DNA of 64,000 bases from Bradyrhizobium sp. GTDB lineage: Bacteria > Pseudomonadota > Alphaproteobacteria > Rhizobiales > Xanthobacteraceae. The translations under genes were made by a program, and so were the position numbers. The stretch covers positions 1 to 64,000 of the forward strand of contig NZ_JALHLP010000024.1 of the NCBI RefSeq assembly GCF_022844465.1, given 5' to 3'. The notes under the pieces were generated by a model. That model searched no databases. It saw only the letters and a program-made list of their open reading frames with translations, and was not told the DNA's origin. How positions within the stretch are numbered: position 1 is the first letter of the stretch; each line of letters opens with the position of its first letter. This document shows, in pieces, positions 32,608 through 41,216 of this stretch.

Positions 32608-32952
32608 ATGAAACAATCATCGTCCGAACCTTCGCCGGCAGCGGCATTCGGGAATGCGCTGCGGAACCTGCCGCGCCTCGCCGGGCGCGCGCTGATCTGG
32701 GTCTATCGGCACACGCTGTCGCCGCTGATCGGTTACAATTGCCGGCATTTGCCGACATGCTCGGTCTACGGCGATGAAGCAATCGCACGCTTCGGCTTGT
32801 GGGGTGGCGGATGGATGACGCTGGCGCGGCTGTTACGCTGCCAACCCTGGGGCACATCAGGTATTGACAACGTGCCGCTGAAACCGCCTGCGGGTGCGCG
32901 ATGGTACCTGCCGTGGCGCTACGGCCGCTGGCGCGGCGTCAACGGCCCCTAG
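32608..32952 (+). CDS. yidD: Membrane protein insertion efficiency factor YidD
   Basis: 114 residues. YidD helps YidC insert inner-membrane proteins. The family core is intact: LIWVYRHTLSPLIGYNCRHLPTCSVYGDEAIARFGLWGGGWMTLARLLRCQPWG, including the two cysteines and the RCQPW motif. The N-terminal amphipathic stretch would bind the membrane. In many alphaproteobacteria yidD lies near an IscU-like gene and thrS, as here. Confidence 0.93.
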   Translation: MKQSSSEPSPAAAFGNALRNLPRLAGRALIWVYRHTLSPLIGYNCRHLPTCSVYGDEAIARFGLWGGGWMTLARLLRCQPWGTSGIDNVPLKPPAGARWYLPWRYGRWRGVNGP

Positions 32953-32981
32953 CGTATAGCTCAGGATGCGTCAGGCTCCGG

Positions 32982-34232
32982 CTACCGCCAAAAGAAGATG
33001 CCACCTCTCGGCTGTTCGGGGCCGATGTCCGCGGGCGGACGCGGCGCTCGGGAACGCAGTGGTGGCGACGGCGGCGGGTCAGTCGTCGACATCGCGTCCG
33101 AACCGGATGAGCCGTCGTCGGGCAACCGCACCGACAGCAGCAAATTCGACTCAGGCGCGCGCCAGCGATAGCCGATGCCAAAATCCATCGGCTGCGCGCG
33201 CCGGAACAGTTCGGCGTAGGATTGCTGATAGCGGCCGGGGAATTCCGCGATCGCTCCCTTATAGCGACCGAACGGAAAGAAGCGCCATTTCCTGGGGCTG
33301 TAATAGGCAAGCGGAATCCCGGAATCGTCTTGAATGATGGTTGCGCTGTTGGCGAGGATGAAGTCGCGCACCGTGGTGAAGTTGGGGGAGTGCAGCAGAT
33401 AAGACGCGCTCTTGAGCAGACTGTTGCCGGGCGCAAGTGTCGAACAAAATTTCAGGAAGCCGCTCGCCTTGACGCCGGCATTGGAGAGGTCGGTCGAGAA
33501 ATAATACAGCGTCTTGTCCTGACCGTCGCTGCCGGCGAAGAGGATGCGCACGCCGCGGACGGCGTTAGCTCCCGGATTCTCGTTGGCGAAATACGCCGCG
33601 CCGCTGTCGTCGAGCGCGACCGGGGTGACGCTCCTGATCGTCATCCCCGCGCGCGCCAGAAACACGTAGAGGATCGGCAACGTGCCGCTGACCTGTCCCG
33701 CCTGCAGGTCGGTCTTCATCTCCTTGGTGATGAAGAAGCTGAAGCTCAGGATCGAGCCCAACGACCGTTCGACATTGTAGAGCGCGGAGGCGATGCCGCC
33801 GCGGGGCAGTTTCGTCAGATCGGGCACCGATCCCGTCGGCTCCAGCGCGCTCAGTACATAGGTCGAGGCCTTCGAATGGAACGCGTTGGCATATAGGAAG
33901 TCCGGCCCCGAGAACATGTAGAACATGGTCGGCCGCGGCGCCGCCAGATGGACCTCCGACCAGGCGCGGATCCGCGACAGCTGCCGCTGTTCAAGCTGCG
34001 CGAAGGCGTTGTCGAAGAACTTGGCGTGGCGTTGCCAGGCCGGATCGCTGGTCAACGGCGTCAATGGCGAGCCCGCTGAAGGCATCATGCCGGCCAGAAA
34101 CTTCGCGGTATCGTCCGCCGTCGCGGTATCGGCGCGAACGGAAAGTCCGGCCGCGAACAACAAGACGGCGGCAAGCGTCGCAGTCCGCAAGGAAGCTCGC
34201 AAGGCGACCTTCAAGGAAGGCGTCATGTTCAT
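32982..34232 (-). CDS. Secreted hypothetical protein co-transcribed with an APC permease
   Basis: 416 residues from the ATG at 34232: signal peptide (LRTATLAAVLLFAAGLSVRA) and a mature body with no membrane span that I can see. Segments such as PRPTMFYMFSGPDFLYANAFHSKASTYVLSALEPTGSVPDL and RSLGSILSFSFFITKEMKTDL are well ordered, but I do not recognise the family. The C-terminal 50 residues are Pro/Ser-rich. Its ATG overlaps the permease stop by four bases (ATGA), so it is made together with that transporter. A long open frame that continues upstream to 35423 is a shadow of the permease. Confidence 0.7.
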   Translation of the reverse strand: MNMTPSLKVALRASLRTATLAAVLLFAAGLSVRADTATADDTAKFLAGMMPSAGSPLTPLTSDPAWQRHAKFFDNAFAQLEQRQLSRIRAWSEVHLAAPRPTMFYMFSGPDFLYANAFHSKASTYVLSALEPTGSVPDLTKLPRGGIASALYNVERSLGSILSFSFFITKEMKTDLQAGQVSGTLPILYVFLARAGMTIRSVTPVALDDSGAAYFANENPGANAVRGVRILFAGSDGQDKTLYYFSTDLSNAGVKASGFLKFCSTLAPGNSLLKSASYLLHSPNFTTVRDFILANSATIIQDDSGIPLAYYSPRKWRFFPFGRYKGAIAEFPGRYQQSYAELFRRAQPMDFGIGYRWRAPESNLLLSVRLPDDGSSGSDAMSTTDPPPSPPLRSRAPRPPADIGPEQPRGGIFFWR

Positions 34233-35617
34233 TGTAGCCCCGAAGGCGCGACGGCGGCGTCGCCGGCCGATCGCTTTCGGAAAACGGCGTAGATCAAGAG
34301 ACCCGACAGCATGATCAGAACACCGAGGGCCGATTGCAGCGGCCGTTGCGTCAGCAGGTAGTACATCATGAAGCCGGTCACGAGCAGGAAGACCAGGGGA
34401 GTGAGCGGGTATCCCCAGGCGCGGTAGGGTCGCGGCAATTCGGGATGCGTGATGCGCAGCTTGATCAAGCCGAGCACGGTGAAGAACGAGCAGAACAACA
34501 GCGAGAACTGGATGAAATCGAGCACCGCCTCGAAGCTGCGCGTGAGCAGCATCAGGTTCGCGGCCACCAGCTGGAACAGGATGGCGTAGACCGGCGCGCC
34601 GCCGGCGGACCTCCGGGCGAACGGCCGCAGCACCGGAATGTCCTCGCCCATCGTCATCATCACGCGCGGCCCGATCCACATCATCGCGCTGATCGATGAA
34701 ATCAACCCGAAACAGATCATCGCCCCGACGATCCGCCCGCCGAACTCGCCGAAGATATAGCTGCCGGAAATACGCGCGACGTCGAGCTGCCCCGCCAGCC
34801 TGTCGATCGGCGCGGTGTACAGGAACACCGCGTTGAGCGCGACGTACAACACCAGCACGATCAGCGTTCCGGACAGCATCGCGCGCGGCACGTTGCGCTC
34901 GGGATCGCGCACCTCGCCGATGATATAGGTCGCGGCGTTCCACCCCGAGAACGAATACATCACGAACACGAGGCTGATCGCGAACGGGGCGCTGGCGATG
35001 TAGGCAAGGTCGGGAGCGGACGGCGCAAACGAGACCGGTTGCGCCGTACCGATTGCGAATCCGCTCACCAGAAAGGCGATGATCAGCACCACCTTGAGGA
35101 TGGTCGCGATCAGCTGAAACCTGCCAGAATGCCTGACGCCGGCGAGCTGCACCAGCGATACCATCCAGACCACGCCGACCGCGAGCAGCATCGGCGGTGT
35201 ATCGGGCAACACTGCTTTGCCGTACTCGCCGAACGCCATCGCGGCCAGCGCGACCGGCGCCGCGAAGCCGACCGTCGCCGACACCCAGCCCGCCACAAAA
35301 CCGAAGGCCGGGTGATAGGCCCGGCCGAGCAAGTTGTACTCGCCGCTCGAGCGCGGAAACATCGCGCCGAGTTCGCCATAGCAAAACACCCCGCATAGCG
35401 CGACGATGCCGCCGATGGTCCACAGCAACAGGATCGAGAACCCGGAAGGGATCTGCTTGACCTGGAACCCGAGGCTGGTGAAGACGCCGACGCCCACCAT
35501 GTCGGCAACCACGATTGCAACCGCCACCACGACCGAAATGGTGGAGCCGCCGCCGGGGCGCGGACCGGAGCGCGACGCCCCTAACGCTTCTGCTGCCGCC
35601 AGTTCCGTTGCTGCCAC
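34229..35617 (-). CDS. APC-family amino-acid permease
   Basis: 462 residues with about 12 hydrophobic segments. The APC signature is in the first helix region: SVVVAVAIVVADMVGVGVFTSLGFQ, with the unwound GxG ligand site, and FSGWNAATYIIGEVRDPERNVPRAMLSGTLIV in the middle. Such carriers exchange or import amino acids or polyamines; the substrate is not visible. It is the first gene of a two-gene operon with the secreted protein 32982-34232 and starts 290 bases from the divergent hydrolase gene at 35908; that gap (35618-35907) shows nothing I can name. Confidence 0.87.
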   Translation of the reverse strand: MAATELAAAEALGASRSGPRPGGGSTISVVVAVAIVVADMVGVGVFTSLGFQVKQIPSGFSILLLWTIGGIVALCGVFCYGELGAMFPRSSGEYNLLGRAYHPAFGFVAGWVSATVGFAAPVALAAMAFGEYGKAVLPDTPPMLLAVGVVWMVSLVQLAGVRHSGRFQLIATILKVVLIIAFLVSGFAIGTAQPVSFAPSAPDLAYIASAPFAISLVFVMYSFSGWNAATYIIGEVRDPERNVPRAMLSGTLIVLVLYVALNAVFLYTAPIDRLAGQLDVARISGSYIFGEFGGRIVGAMICFGLISSISAMMWIGPRVMMTMGEDIPVLRPFARRSAGGAPVYAILFQLVAANLMLLTRSFEAVLDFIQFSLLFCSFFTVLGLIKLRITHPELPRPYRAWGYPLTPLVFLLVTGFMMYYLLTQRPLQSALGVLIMLSGLLIYAVFRKRSAGDAAVAPSGLQ

Positions 35618-35907
35618 CTCGGACCCAACCTTCCCCGCGCGCCGCGCCCGACGTTCCCCTTGGCGAAGCAGGCGCCGATCAATTCAACTGCGCAAACAAT
35701 GGCTTAAGTTGGGAGGGGAAACAGGTCATATCATACCGTTCCCCCGCGAAAGCGGTTGCAAGGCACCGCCGTTTGCCCAAACATCATCACTGTCCCACAA
35801 TCGCGACACGATTGCATGGTCCTGTCGGGGTTCCGGACTGGGGCGTTTTCCGGTAACTTTGTGTTGCCTGATCTGGTGTTGACTGGTCACACGCGAGCAT
35901 ACGCCGG

Positions 35908-37263
35908 ATGACGGCGAATCCCGGGGCAAGTGGGTGGATGGTCGGAGCTATTCCCGAATTCCTGATAGCTGATCGCGGCGGCCGGACGATTTCCCCGGCC
36001 GCGCCGCGTCATCGCCGGCGCCTTCGGTTGCGCTGGGCTACGCTGCTGGCTGCGTTGTTGCTGGCGCTATCGTTCGCCCTCGTTCTACGCGGAAAGGCGC
36101 CGAGCGCCGGGATGCTCGCGGCGAACATCGAAGGCGCAAGATCTTTAGCTTCCAGCTCTCCGGCTTTCGACTCGAACGCCGATACGTTCGAAGACCGCTT
36201 CCCCAAGCCGCGATTTTCCGACCGTTTCCCATCCTCCAGAGAAAGCCTGCCCCAGCTTCCGCGCGAGGCCGCGCTGGCACCGCCGCGGCGAACCGTGCGT
36301 ACCGAGCCGGTGCGGGTGGCGTCGTTGACACCGGCGCTTGACCTGCCCCGAACCAGCGAGCGCGAAGAGCTGACGACGCTGATCAGCATGAAGTCGTCCG
36401 CCTTCCCCTATTTCGGCAACAATCCGCGCACCGAAGAACCCTTTCTCAATATCAGCAAGGGCGAGCGCAAGGGCCGCCGCAGCTACAACGGCCGGGTCTA
36501 CTGGCAGGACGAAACCTACAACGACAGCCGCGTGCTGGTGCACGTCCCCGAGGCGTTCGATGTCCGCAAGCCCGGCGTGATCGTGGTGTTCTTCCACGGC
36601 AACGGCGCGACGCTGGAACGCGACGTCCGCGACCGCCAGCTGGTGCCGCAGCAGATCTCGGATTCCGGCGTCAACGCCGTGCTGCTCGCGCCGCAGCTCG
36701 CGGTCAACGCCGCCGATTCCAGCGCCGGCAAGTTCTGGCAGCCCGGGGGCTTCAAGCGCTTCATCGATGAATCGGCCAGCCACCTCGCCCGCCTCTACGG
36801 CGATCCGAAATCGGCGCAGGCATTCGCGAACCTGCCGATCGTGATTGTCGGCTACAGCGGTGGATTCATGCCGGCGGCCTGGAGCCTTGAGGTCGGCGGT
36901 ATCCAGAACCGGGTCCGTGGCGTCTTCCTGCTCGATGCCGTCTATGGCGAGCTCGACAAGTTCGCGACCTGGATCGAGAAGAATCGTGCGGGTTTCTTCG
37001 TCAGCGCCTACACCCGTCACACCGCGCGGTACGATCAGGAATTGATGGAGATGCTGCGTGGCAAGGGCATCGCGGTGACCGAGAGCCTGGAGGGACCGTT
37101 GCGGCCCGGCAGCGTCGTGTTCGTGCAGACGCCCGACGGCGTTACCCATCGCGATTACGTGACGCAAGCCTGGACCGAGCATCCGCTGAAGGATCTGTTG
37201 ATCAAGATGGCGGCAACGCCCGCCTTGACCAGGATCGCCGGCGCGCCCTACGCGGCGCGGTAG
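35908..37263 (+). CDS. Membrane-anchored alpha/beta-hydrolase-like protein
   Basis: 451 residues. One N-terminal membrane span (LRWATLLAALLLALSFALVL) is followed by about 80 residues of linker, then a hydrolase-like core: VIVVFFHGNGATLERDV (oxyanion loop), VIVGYSGGFMPAAW (nucleophile elbow GYSGG), RVRGVFLLDAVYGELDKFATWI (candidate acid) and GVTHRDYV (His). The protein should face the periplasm. Substrate is unknown. It is not in an operon with its neighbours. Confidence 0.75.
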   Translation: MTANPGASGWMVGAIPEFLIADRGGRTISPAAPRHRRRLRLRWATLLAALLLALSFALVLRGKAPSAGMLAANIEGARSLASSSPAFDSNADTFEDRFPKPRFSDRFPSSRESLPQLPREAALAPPRRTVRTEPVRVASLTPALDLPRTSEREELTTLISMKSSAFPYFGNNPRTEEPFLNISKGERKGRRSYNGRVYWQDETYNDSRVLVHVPEAFDVRKPGVIVVFFHGNGATLERDVRDRQLVPQQISDSGVNAVLLAPQLAVNAADSSAGKFWQPGGFKRFIDESASHLARLYGDPKSAQAFANLPIVIVGYSGGFMPAAWSLEVGGIQNRVRGVFLLDAVYGELDKFATWIEKNRAGFFVSAYTRHTARYDQELMEMLRGKGIAVTESLEGPLRPGSVVFVQTPDGVTHRDYVTQAWTEHPLKDLLIKMAATPALTRIAGAPYAAR

Positions 37264-37269
37264 CTGGCG

Positions 37270-38412
37270 CTAGGCTGGTTTCGGCCGGCTCAGGACCACC
37301 AACGTGAACGCCAGCGCGACCAGCGCCGCCGCGACGTAGCCTGCGGCATAAAACAAGTCGCGCGCGTACAGAAAGCCGCCGATCGCAGATCCGACGGCCT
37401 GTCCGACATAGAGAAACGAGGTGTTGAGCGACACCGAGGCGGAGGCGAGCGACGGCGCCGCGCCGACCAGCCGCACCTGCTGCATCGAATTGGTGGAAGC
37501 AAAGCCAAGTCCCCAGATCGCGACGGAAGCGACCATCAGCGGATAGAGGCCGGCGCTGAGCGCCCAGCCGGTCACGCCGGCCAGTAACAATCCCATGAAC
37601 AGCACCGAGCTTTTCCACGCACCCCAGGAATCGACGATCCGGGTTGCGACTGCGATGCCGAGGAAGCCGCACACGCCGTAGCAGGCGAACACCAGCGCGA
37701 TCGCGTCCGGTCCAACGCCGGTCAGCTTTGCCAGCAGCGGCCCCATGAAGGTGAAGACGACGAACTGGCCGGACATCTGAAGCGTCGTGACCGACAGCAG
37801 CAGCAAGATCAGCCGGTTGCGGCCGATATCGGCCCAGGTTTTGAGGTCGACCGGCGCGCCGAGCAGCCCAGCCGGCAGACGCCATACCAGCAACAAGAAG
37901 CTGATGCAGCCGATCGCGCCGATGCCGCCGTACGCCGCGCGCCAGCCATAGCGGCTGGCGATGAATGTGATCAGTGGCAGGCCGACCGCCGCCGCCACCG
38001 ACCAGCCGAGAAAGATGTAGGCGATCGTGCTGCCGCGCTTTTGCTCCGGCACGATCATGCCGGCGGTTCCCGCCGCTTGCGGCGTATAGAGCGCGCCGAT
38101 CGCGAGCATGACCAGGCGAATCGCCAGCAGGCTCGCGTAATCAGGCGCGAAGGCGGATGCGATGTTGGCAAGCGCCAGTATCGCCAGCGTCGCCGCGAGC
38201 AAGGTGCGGCGCTCAATCCTTGACGTCAGCCAGGCCGTGACCGGGGAGCCGACGCAGAGCACGACCGCGCCGAACGTGACCAACAGCCCGGCGGCGGCGA
38301 TGCTGACGTCCAGACCCGAGGCCAGTTCGCCCAGCATGCCCGCCGGCGCCAACACCGCGCAGCCGGTGACGACGTTGCCGAGCATGAGGGCGGTCGGCGC
38401 ATAGCTCTTCAT
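37270..38412 (-). CDS. MFS transporter (drug/sugar-efflux type)
   Basis: 380 residues and 12 hydrophobic segments. The first loop carries the MFS A motif in modified form (GSPVTAWLTSRIERRTLLA), and the protein has the AraJ/YdhP-like layout (LMLGNVVTGCAVLAPAGMLGELASGLDVSIAAAGLLVTFGAVVLCVGSPV). These carriers export small molecules with protons. It lies tail-to-tail with the hydrolase upstream and head-to-head with thrS. No regulator is adjacent. Confidence 0.85.
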   Translation of the reverse strand: MKSYAPTALMLGNVVTGCAVLAPAGMLGELASGLDVSIAAAGLLVTFGAVVLCVGSPVTAWLTSRIERRTLLAATLAILALANIASAFAPDYASLLAIRLVMLAIGALYTPQAAGTAGMIVPEQKRGSTIAYIFLGWSVAAAVGLPLITFIASRYGWRAAYGGIGAIGCISFLLLVWRLPAGLLGAPVDLKTWADIGRNRLILLLLSVTTLQMSGQFVVFTFMGPLLAKLTGVGPDAIALVFACYGVCGFLGIAVATRIVDSWGAWKSSVLFMGLLLAGVTGWALSAGLYPLMVASVAIWGLGFASTNSMQQVRLVGAAPSLASASVSLNTSFLYVGQAVGSAIGGFLYARDLFYAAGYVAAALVALAFTLVVLSRPKPA

Positions 38413-38467
38413 CCGCGCCCATATATCAGCTCTGGTCTTTAATGCGTAATTTCTCGAATTTGCCCGA

Positions 38468-38495
38468 TTGCAGGCGCCGAATCCCCTGCTATACC
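38468..38495 (+). promoter_or_regulatory. Candidate promoter of thrS
   Basis: TTGCAG at 38468-38473 and TATACC at 38490-38495 are 16 bases apart, giving a start near 38502, just ahead of the leader hairpin at 38511-38528. Confidence 0.45.
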
Positions 38496-38510
38496 GCTGC
38501 TTCCCGCTTA

Positions 38511-38528
38511 CCTGCGCTCGTTCGCAGG
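38511..38528 (+). promoter_or_regulatory. Leader hairpin with tRNA-Thr-like loop upstream of thrS
   Basis: CCTGCG at 38511-38516 and CGCAGG at 38523-38528 form a perfect 6-bp stem with loop CTCGTT. The loop has U followed by CGU, in the register of U33 and anticodon 34-36 of a threonine tRNA. It lies 10 bases before the thrS Shine-Dalgarno (AGGAG at 38539-38543). Confidence 0.5.
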
Positions 38529-38549
38529 AGTGAGCTTCAGGAGAATGCT

Positions 38550-40595
38550 ATGCCTGACCAAAACACGCCCGCACCGGGATTCCAGTATGGCCTTGCGAAT
38601 TTGAAACCGGCCGACCCCCAGCAGAAGGTCGCCCTCACCTTTCCCGACGGCGCCCGGCGCGAATATCCCAGAGACGTCACCGGACTGGAGATCGCCAAGG
38701 GCATCTCGCCCTCGCTCGCCAAGCGCACCGTGGCGATGGCGCTGGACGGCGTCATTGCCGACCTCAACGATCCGATTTCATGCGATGCGAAGATCGAGCT
38801 CGTCAACCGCGACGATCCGCGCGCGCTGGAATTGATCCGCCACGACGCCGCGCATGTGCTGGCCGAGGCTGTGCAATCGCTGTGGCCGGGCACCCAGGTG
38901 ACGATCGGGCCGGTGATCGAGAACGGGTTCTATTACGACTTCTTCCGCAACGAGCCGTTCACGCCGGAAGATTTCGCCGCAATCGAAAAGAAGATGCGCG
39001 AGATCATCGCCCGCGACAGACCCTTCACCAAGGAAGTCTGGTCGCGCGAAAAGACCAAGCAGGTGTTCCGCGACAAGGGCGAAGCCTTCAAGGTCGAGCT
39101 GGTCGACGCCATTCCCGGCGACGAGCCGATCAAGATCTATTTCCAGGGCGACTGGTTCGACCTGTGCCGCGGCCCGCATATGAGCTCGACCGGCAAGGTC
39201 GGCAACGCTTTCAAGCTGATGAAGGTGGCCGGCGCCTATTGGCGCGGCGACAGCAACAATCCGATGCTGACGCGGATCTACGGCACGGCGTTCGCCAAGC
39301 AGGAAGAGCTCGATGCCTACCTCAAACAGATCGAGGAGGCCGAAAAGCGCGACCACCGCAAGCTCGGCCGCGAACTCGACCTGTTCCACTTCCAGGAGGA
39401 AGGCCCCGGCGTGGTGTTCTGGCACCCGAAGGGGTGGACCATCTTCCAGGCGCTGATCGCCTATATGCGCCGCCGCCTGACCGGCGACTACAGCGAGGTC
39501 AACGCGCCGCAGATCCTCGACAAGGTGCTGTGGGAAACTTCCGGCCACTGGGACTGGTACCGCGAGAACATGTTCGCGGCGCAATCGGCCGGCGACGAGG
39601 CCGAGGACAAGCGCTGGTTTGCGCTGAAGCCGATGAACTGCCCCGGCCACGTCCAGATCTTCAAGCACGGCCTCAAGAGCTACCGCGACCTGCCGCTACG
39701 CCTGGCCGAGTTCGGCGTGGTGCATCGCTACGAGCCGTCGGGCGCGATGCACGGCCTGATGCGCGTGCGCGGCTTCACCCAGGACGACGCCCATGTGTTC
39801 TGCACCGAAGCCCAGCTCGCCGACGAGTGCCTGAAGATCAACGACCTGATCCTGTCGACCTATGCCGATTTCGGCTTTGAGGGTGAATTGACGGTCAAGC
39901 TCTCGACCCGGCCGGAGAAGCGCGTGGGCACCGACGAGATGTGGGATCACGCCGAGCGCGTGATGGCGACGGTGCTGGCGGAAATTCAGGCCTCCGGCAG
40001 CAACCGGATTAAGACCACGATCAATCCGGGCGAAGGCGCGTTCTACGGGCCGAAATTCGAGTATGTGCTGCGTGACGCCATCGGCCGCGACTGGCAATGC
40101 GGCACCACCCAGGTTGATTTCAACCTGCCGGAGCGCTTTGGCGCCTTCTACATCGACGCCGACGGCTCGAAGAAGACGCCTGTGATGGTACATCGGGCGA
40201 TCTGCGGCTCGATCGAGCGTTTCATCGGCATCTTGATCGAGCACTTCGCCGGCAACTTCCCGCTCTGGCTGGCGCCGGTGCAGGTCGTCGTCACCACGAT
40301 CACCTCGGAAGGCGACGAGTACGCCAAGGTGGTCGCCGCCGCGGCCCGGCGCGCCGGCCTGCGGGTCGAGATCGACCTGCGCAACGAGAAGATCAACTAC
40401 AAGGTTCGCGAGCACTCGCTGGCGAAAATCCCCGCGCTGCTCGTGGTCGGCAAGAAGGAAGCCGAGACCCGTTCAGTGTCGATTCGCCGGCTCGGCAGCG
40501 ACGGCCAGAAAGTGTTTCCGACCGACGAGGCGCTGGCGGCGCTGGTGGAGGAAGCAACGCCCCCGGACGTGAAGCGGGCGCGATCGGAAACCTGA
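38550..40595 (+). CDS. thrS: Threonyl-tRNA synthetase
   Basis: 681 residues from the ATG at 38550. It charges tRNA-Thr and edits mischarged serine. Domain order is standard: TGS domain (VALTFPDGARREYPRDVTGLEIA), editing domain with HDAAHVLAEAVQSLW (the HxxxH zinc site) and the later CRGPHM motif, class II catalytic core with WFALKPMNCPGHVQIF, motif 2 RYEPSGAMHGLMRVRGFTQDDAHVFC and motif 3 near MVHRAICGSIERFIGILIEH, and the anticodon-binding domain at the C-terminus. The ATG after AGGAG is preferred over the upstream in-frame codons to 38442. A tRNA-like leader hairpin precedes it. Confidence 0.95.
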   Translation: MPDQNTPAPGFQYGLANLKPADPQQKVALTFPDGARREYPRDVTGLEIAKGISPSLAKRTVAMALDGVIADLNDPISCDAKIELVNRDDPRALELIRHDAAHVLAEAVQSLWPGTQVTIGPVIENGFYYDFFRNEPFTPEDFAAIEKKMREIIARDRPFTKEVWSREKTKQVFRDKGEAFKVELVDAIPGDEPIKIYFQGDWFDLCRGPHMSSTGKVGNAFKLMKVAGAYWRGDSNNPMLTRIYGTAFAKQEELDAYLKQIEEAEKRDHRKLGRELDLFHFQEEGPGVVFWHPKGWTIFQALIAYMRRRLTGDYSEVNAPQILDKVLWETSGHWDWYRENMFAAQSAGDEAEDKRWFALKPMNCPGHVQIFKHGLKSYRDLPLRLAEFGVVHRYEPSGAMHGLMRVRGFTQDDAHVFCTEAQLADECLKINDLILSTYADFGFEGELTVKLSTRPEKRVGTDEMWDHAERVMATVLAEIQASGSNRIKTTINPGEGAFYGPKFEYVLRDAIGRDWQCGTTQVDFNLPERFGAFYIDADGSKKTPVMVHRAICGSIERFIGILIEHFAGNFPLWLAPVQVVVTTITSEGDEYAKVVAAAARRAGLRVEIDLRNEKINYKVREHSLAKIPALLVVGKKEAETRSVSIRRLGSDGQKVFPTDEALAALVEEATPPDVKRARSET

Positions 40596-40643
40596 TCACG
40601 ATTCATCTTCCGGCACAGATTCATCCCGACGAAAGAGCCCCCA

Positions 40644-41207
40644 GTGCCTGACGCCCTTGAACTCCTCAAGATCCGCCGCTCGGTAAAGCCGCGCGAGATG
40701 AGCGGTCCCGGCCCCTCGGCCGGCGAGATCAACACCATCCTGACCATCGGCGCCCGGGTGCCCGACCATGGCAAGCTGACGCCCTGGCGCTTCATCGTTT
40801 TCGAGGGCGAGGCCCGGGTTCGCGCCGGGGAGATCATCGCGCGGGTTTTCAGGCAAAAGAACCCGACCGCCCCGGCCGCCGACATCGAGATCGAGAAACG
40901 CCGGCTGACCGACGCGCCACTGGTGATCGCCGTGGTCAGTTTCACGAAGCCGCACCCCAAGGTGCCGGCGTGGGAGCAGGAATTGTCCGCCGGCGCGAGC
41001 GCCATGAACATCATCACCGCCGCAACCGCGCTCGGCTACGGCGCCAGCTGGCTCACCGGCTGGTTTGCGTTCGACCGCGACGTGCTCGAAGGATTCGGAT
41101 TGAAGGCGGACGAAAGGCTTGCGGGCTTTATCCACATCGGCACGCCGACAAAGCCCGCCGAGGACCGCCCCCGCCCGGCGCTGTCCGACATCGTCACCCG
41201 GTTTTGA
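40644..41207 (+). CDS. Nitroreductase-family FMN protein
   Basis: 187 residues from a GTG start, 48 bases after thrS. The FMN-dependent nitroreductase fold is indicated by LLKIRRSVKPREMSGPGPSAGEINTILTIGARVPDHGKLTPWRFIVFEGE, the GASAMNIITAATALGYGASWLTGWF helix and FIHIGTP near the C-terminus. These dimeric enzymes use NAD(P)H to reduce nitro compounds, quinones or flavins. Physiological substrate unknown; it resembles YdjA-type members. Confidence 0.87.
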   Translation: MPDALELLKIRRSVKPREMSGPGPSAGEINTILTIGARVPDHGKLTPWRFIVFEGEARVRAGEIIARVFRQKNPTAPAADIEIEKRRLTDAPLVIAVVSFTKPHPKVPAWEQELSAGASAMNIITAATALGYGASWLTGWFAFDRDVLEGFGLKADERLAGFIHIGTPTKPAEDRPRPALSDIVTRF

Positions 41208-41216
41208 ACCGCGCCG

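Noticed and set aside
32982..35423. A continuous 813-codon minus-strand open frame
   Set aside because: Its first 400 codons lie out of frame over a clear APC permease gene and translate into Arg-rich nonsense; the real gene starts at 34232 with a signal peptide.
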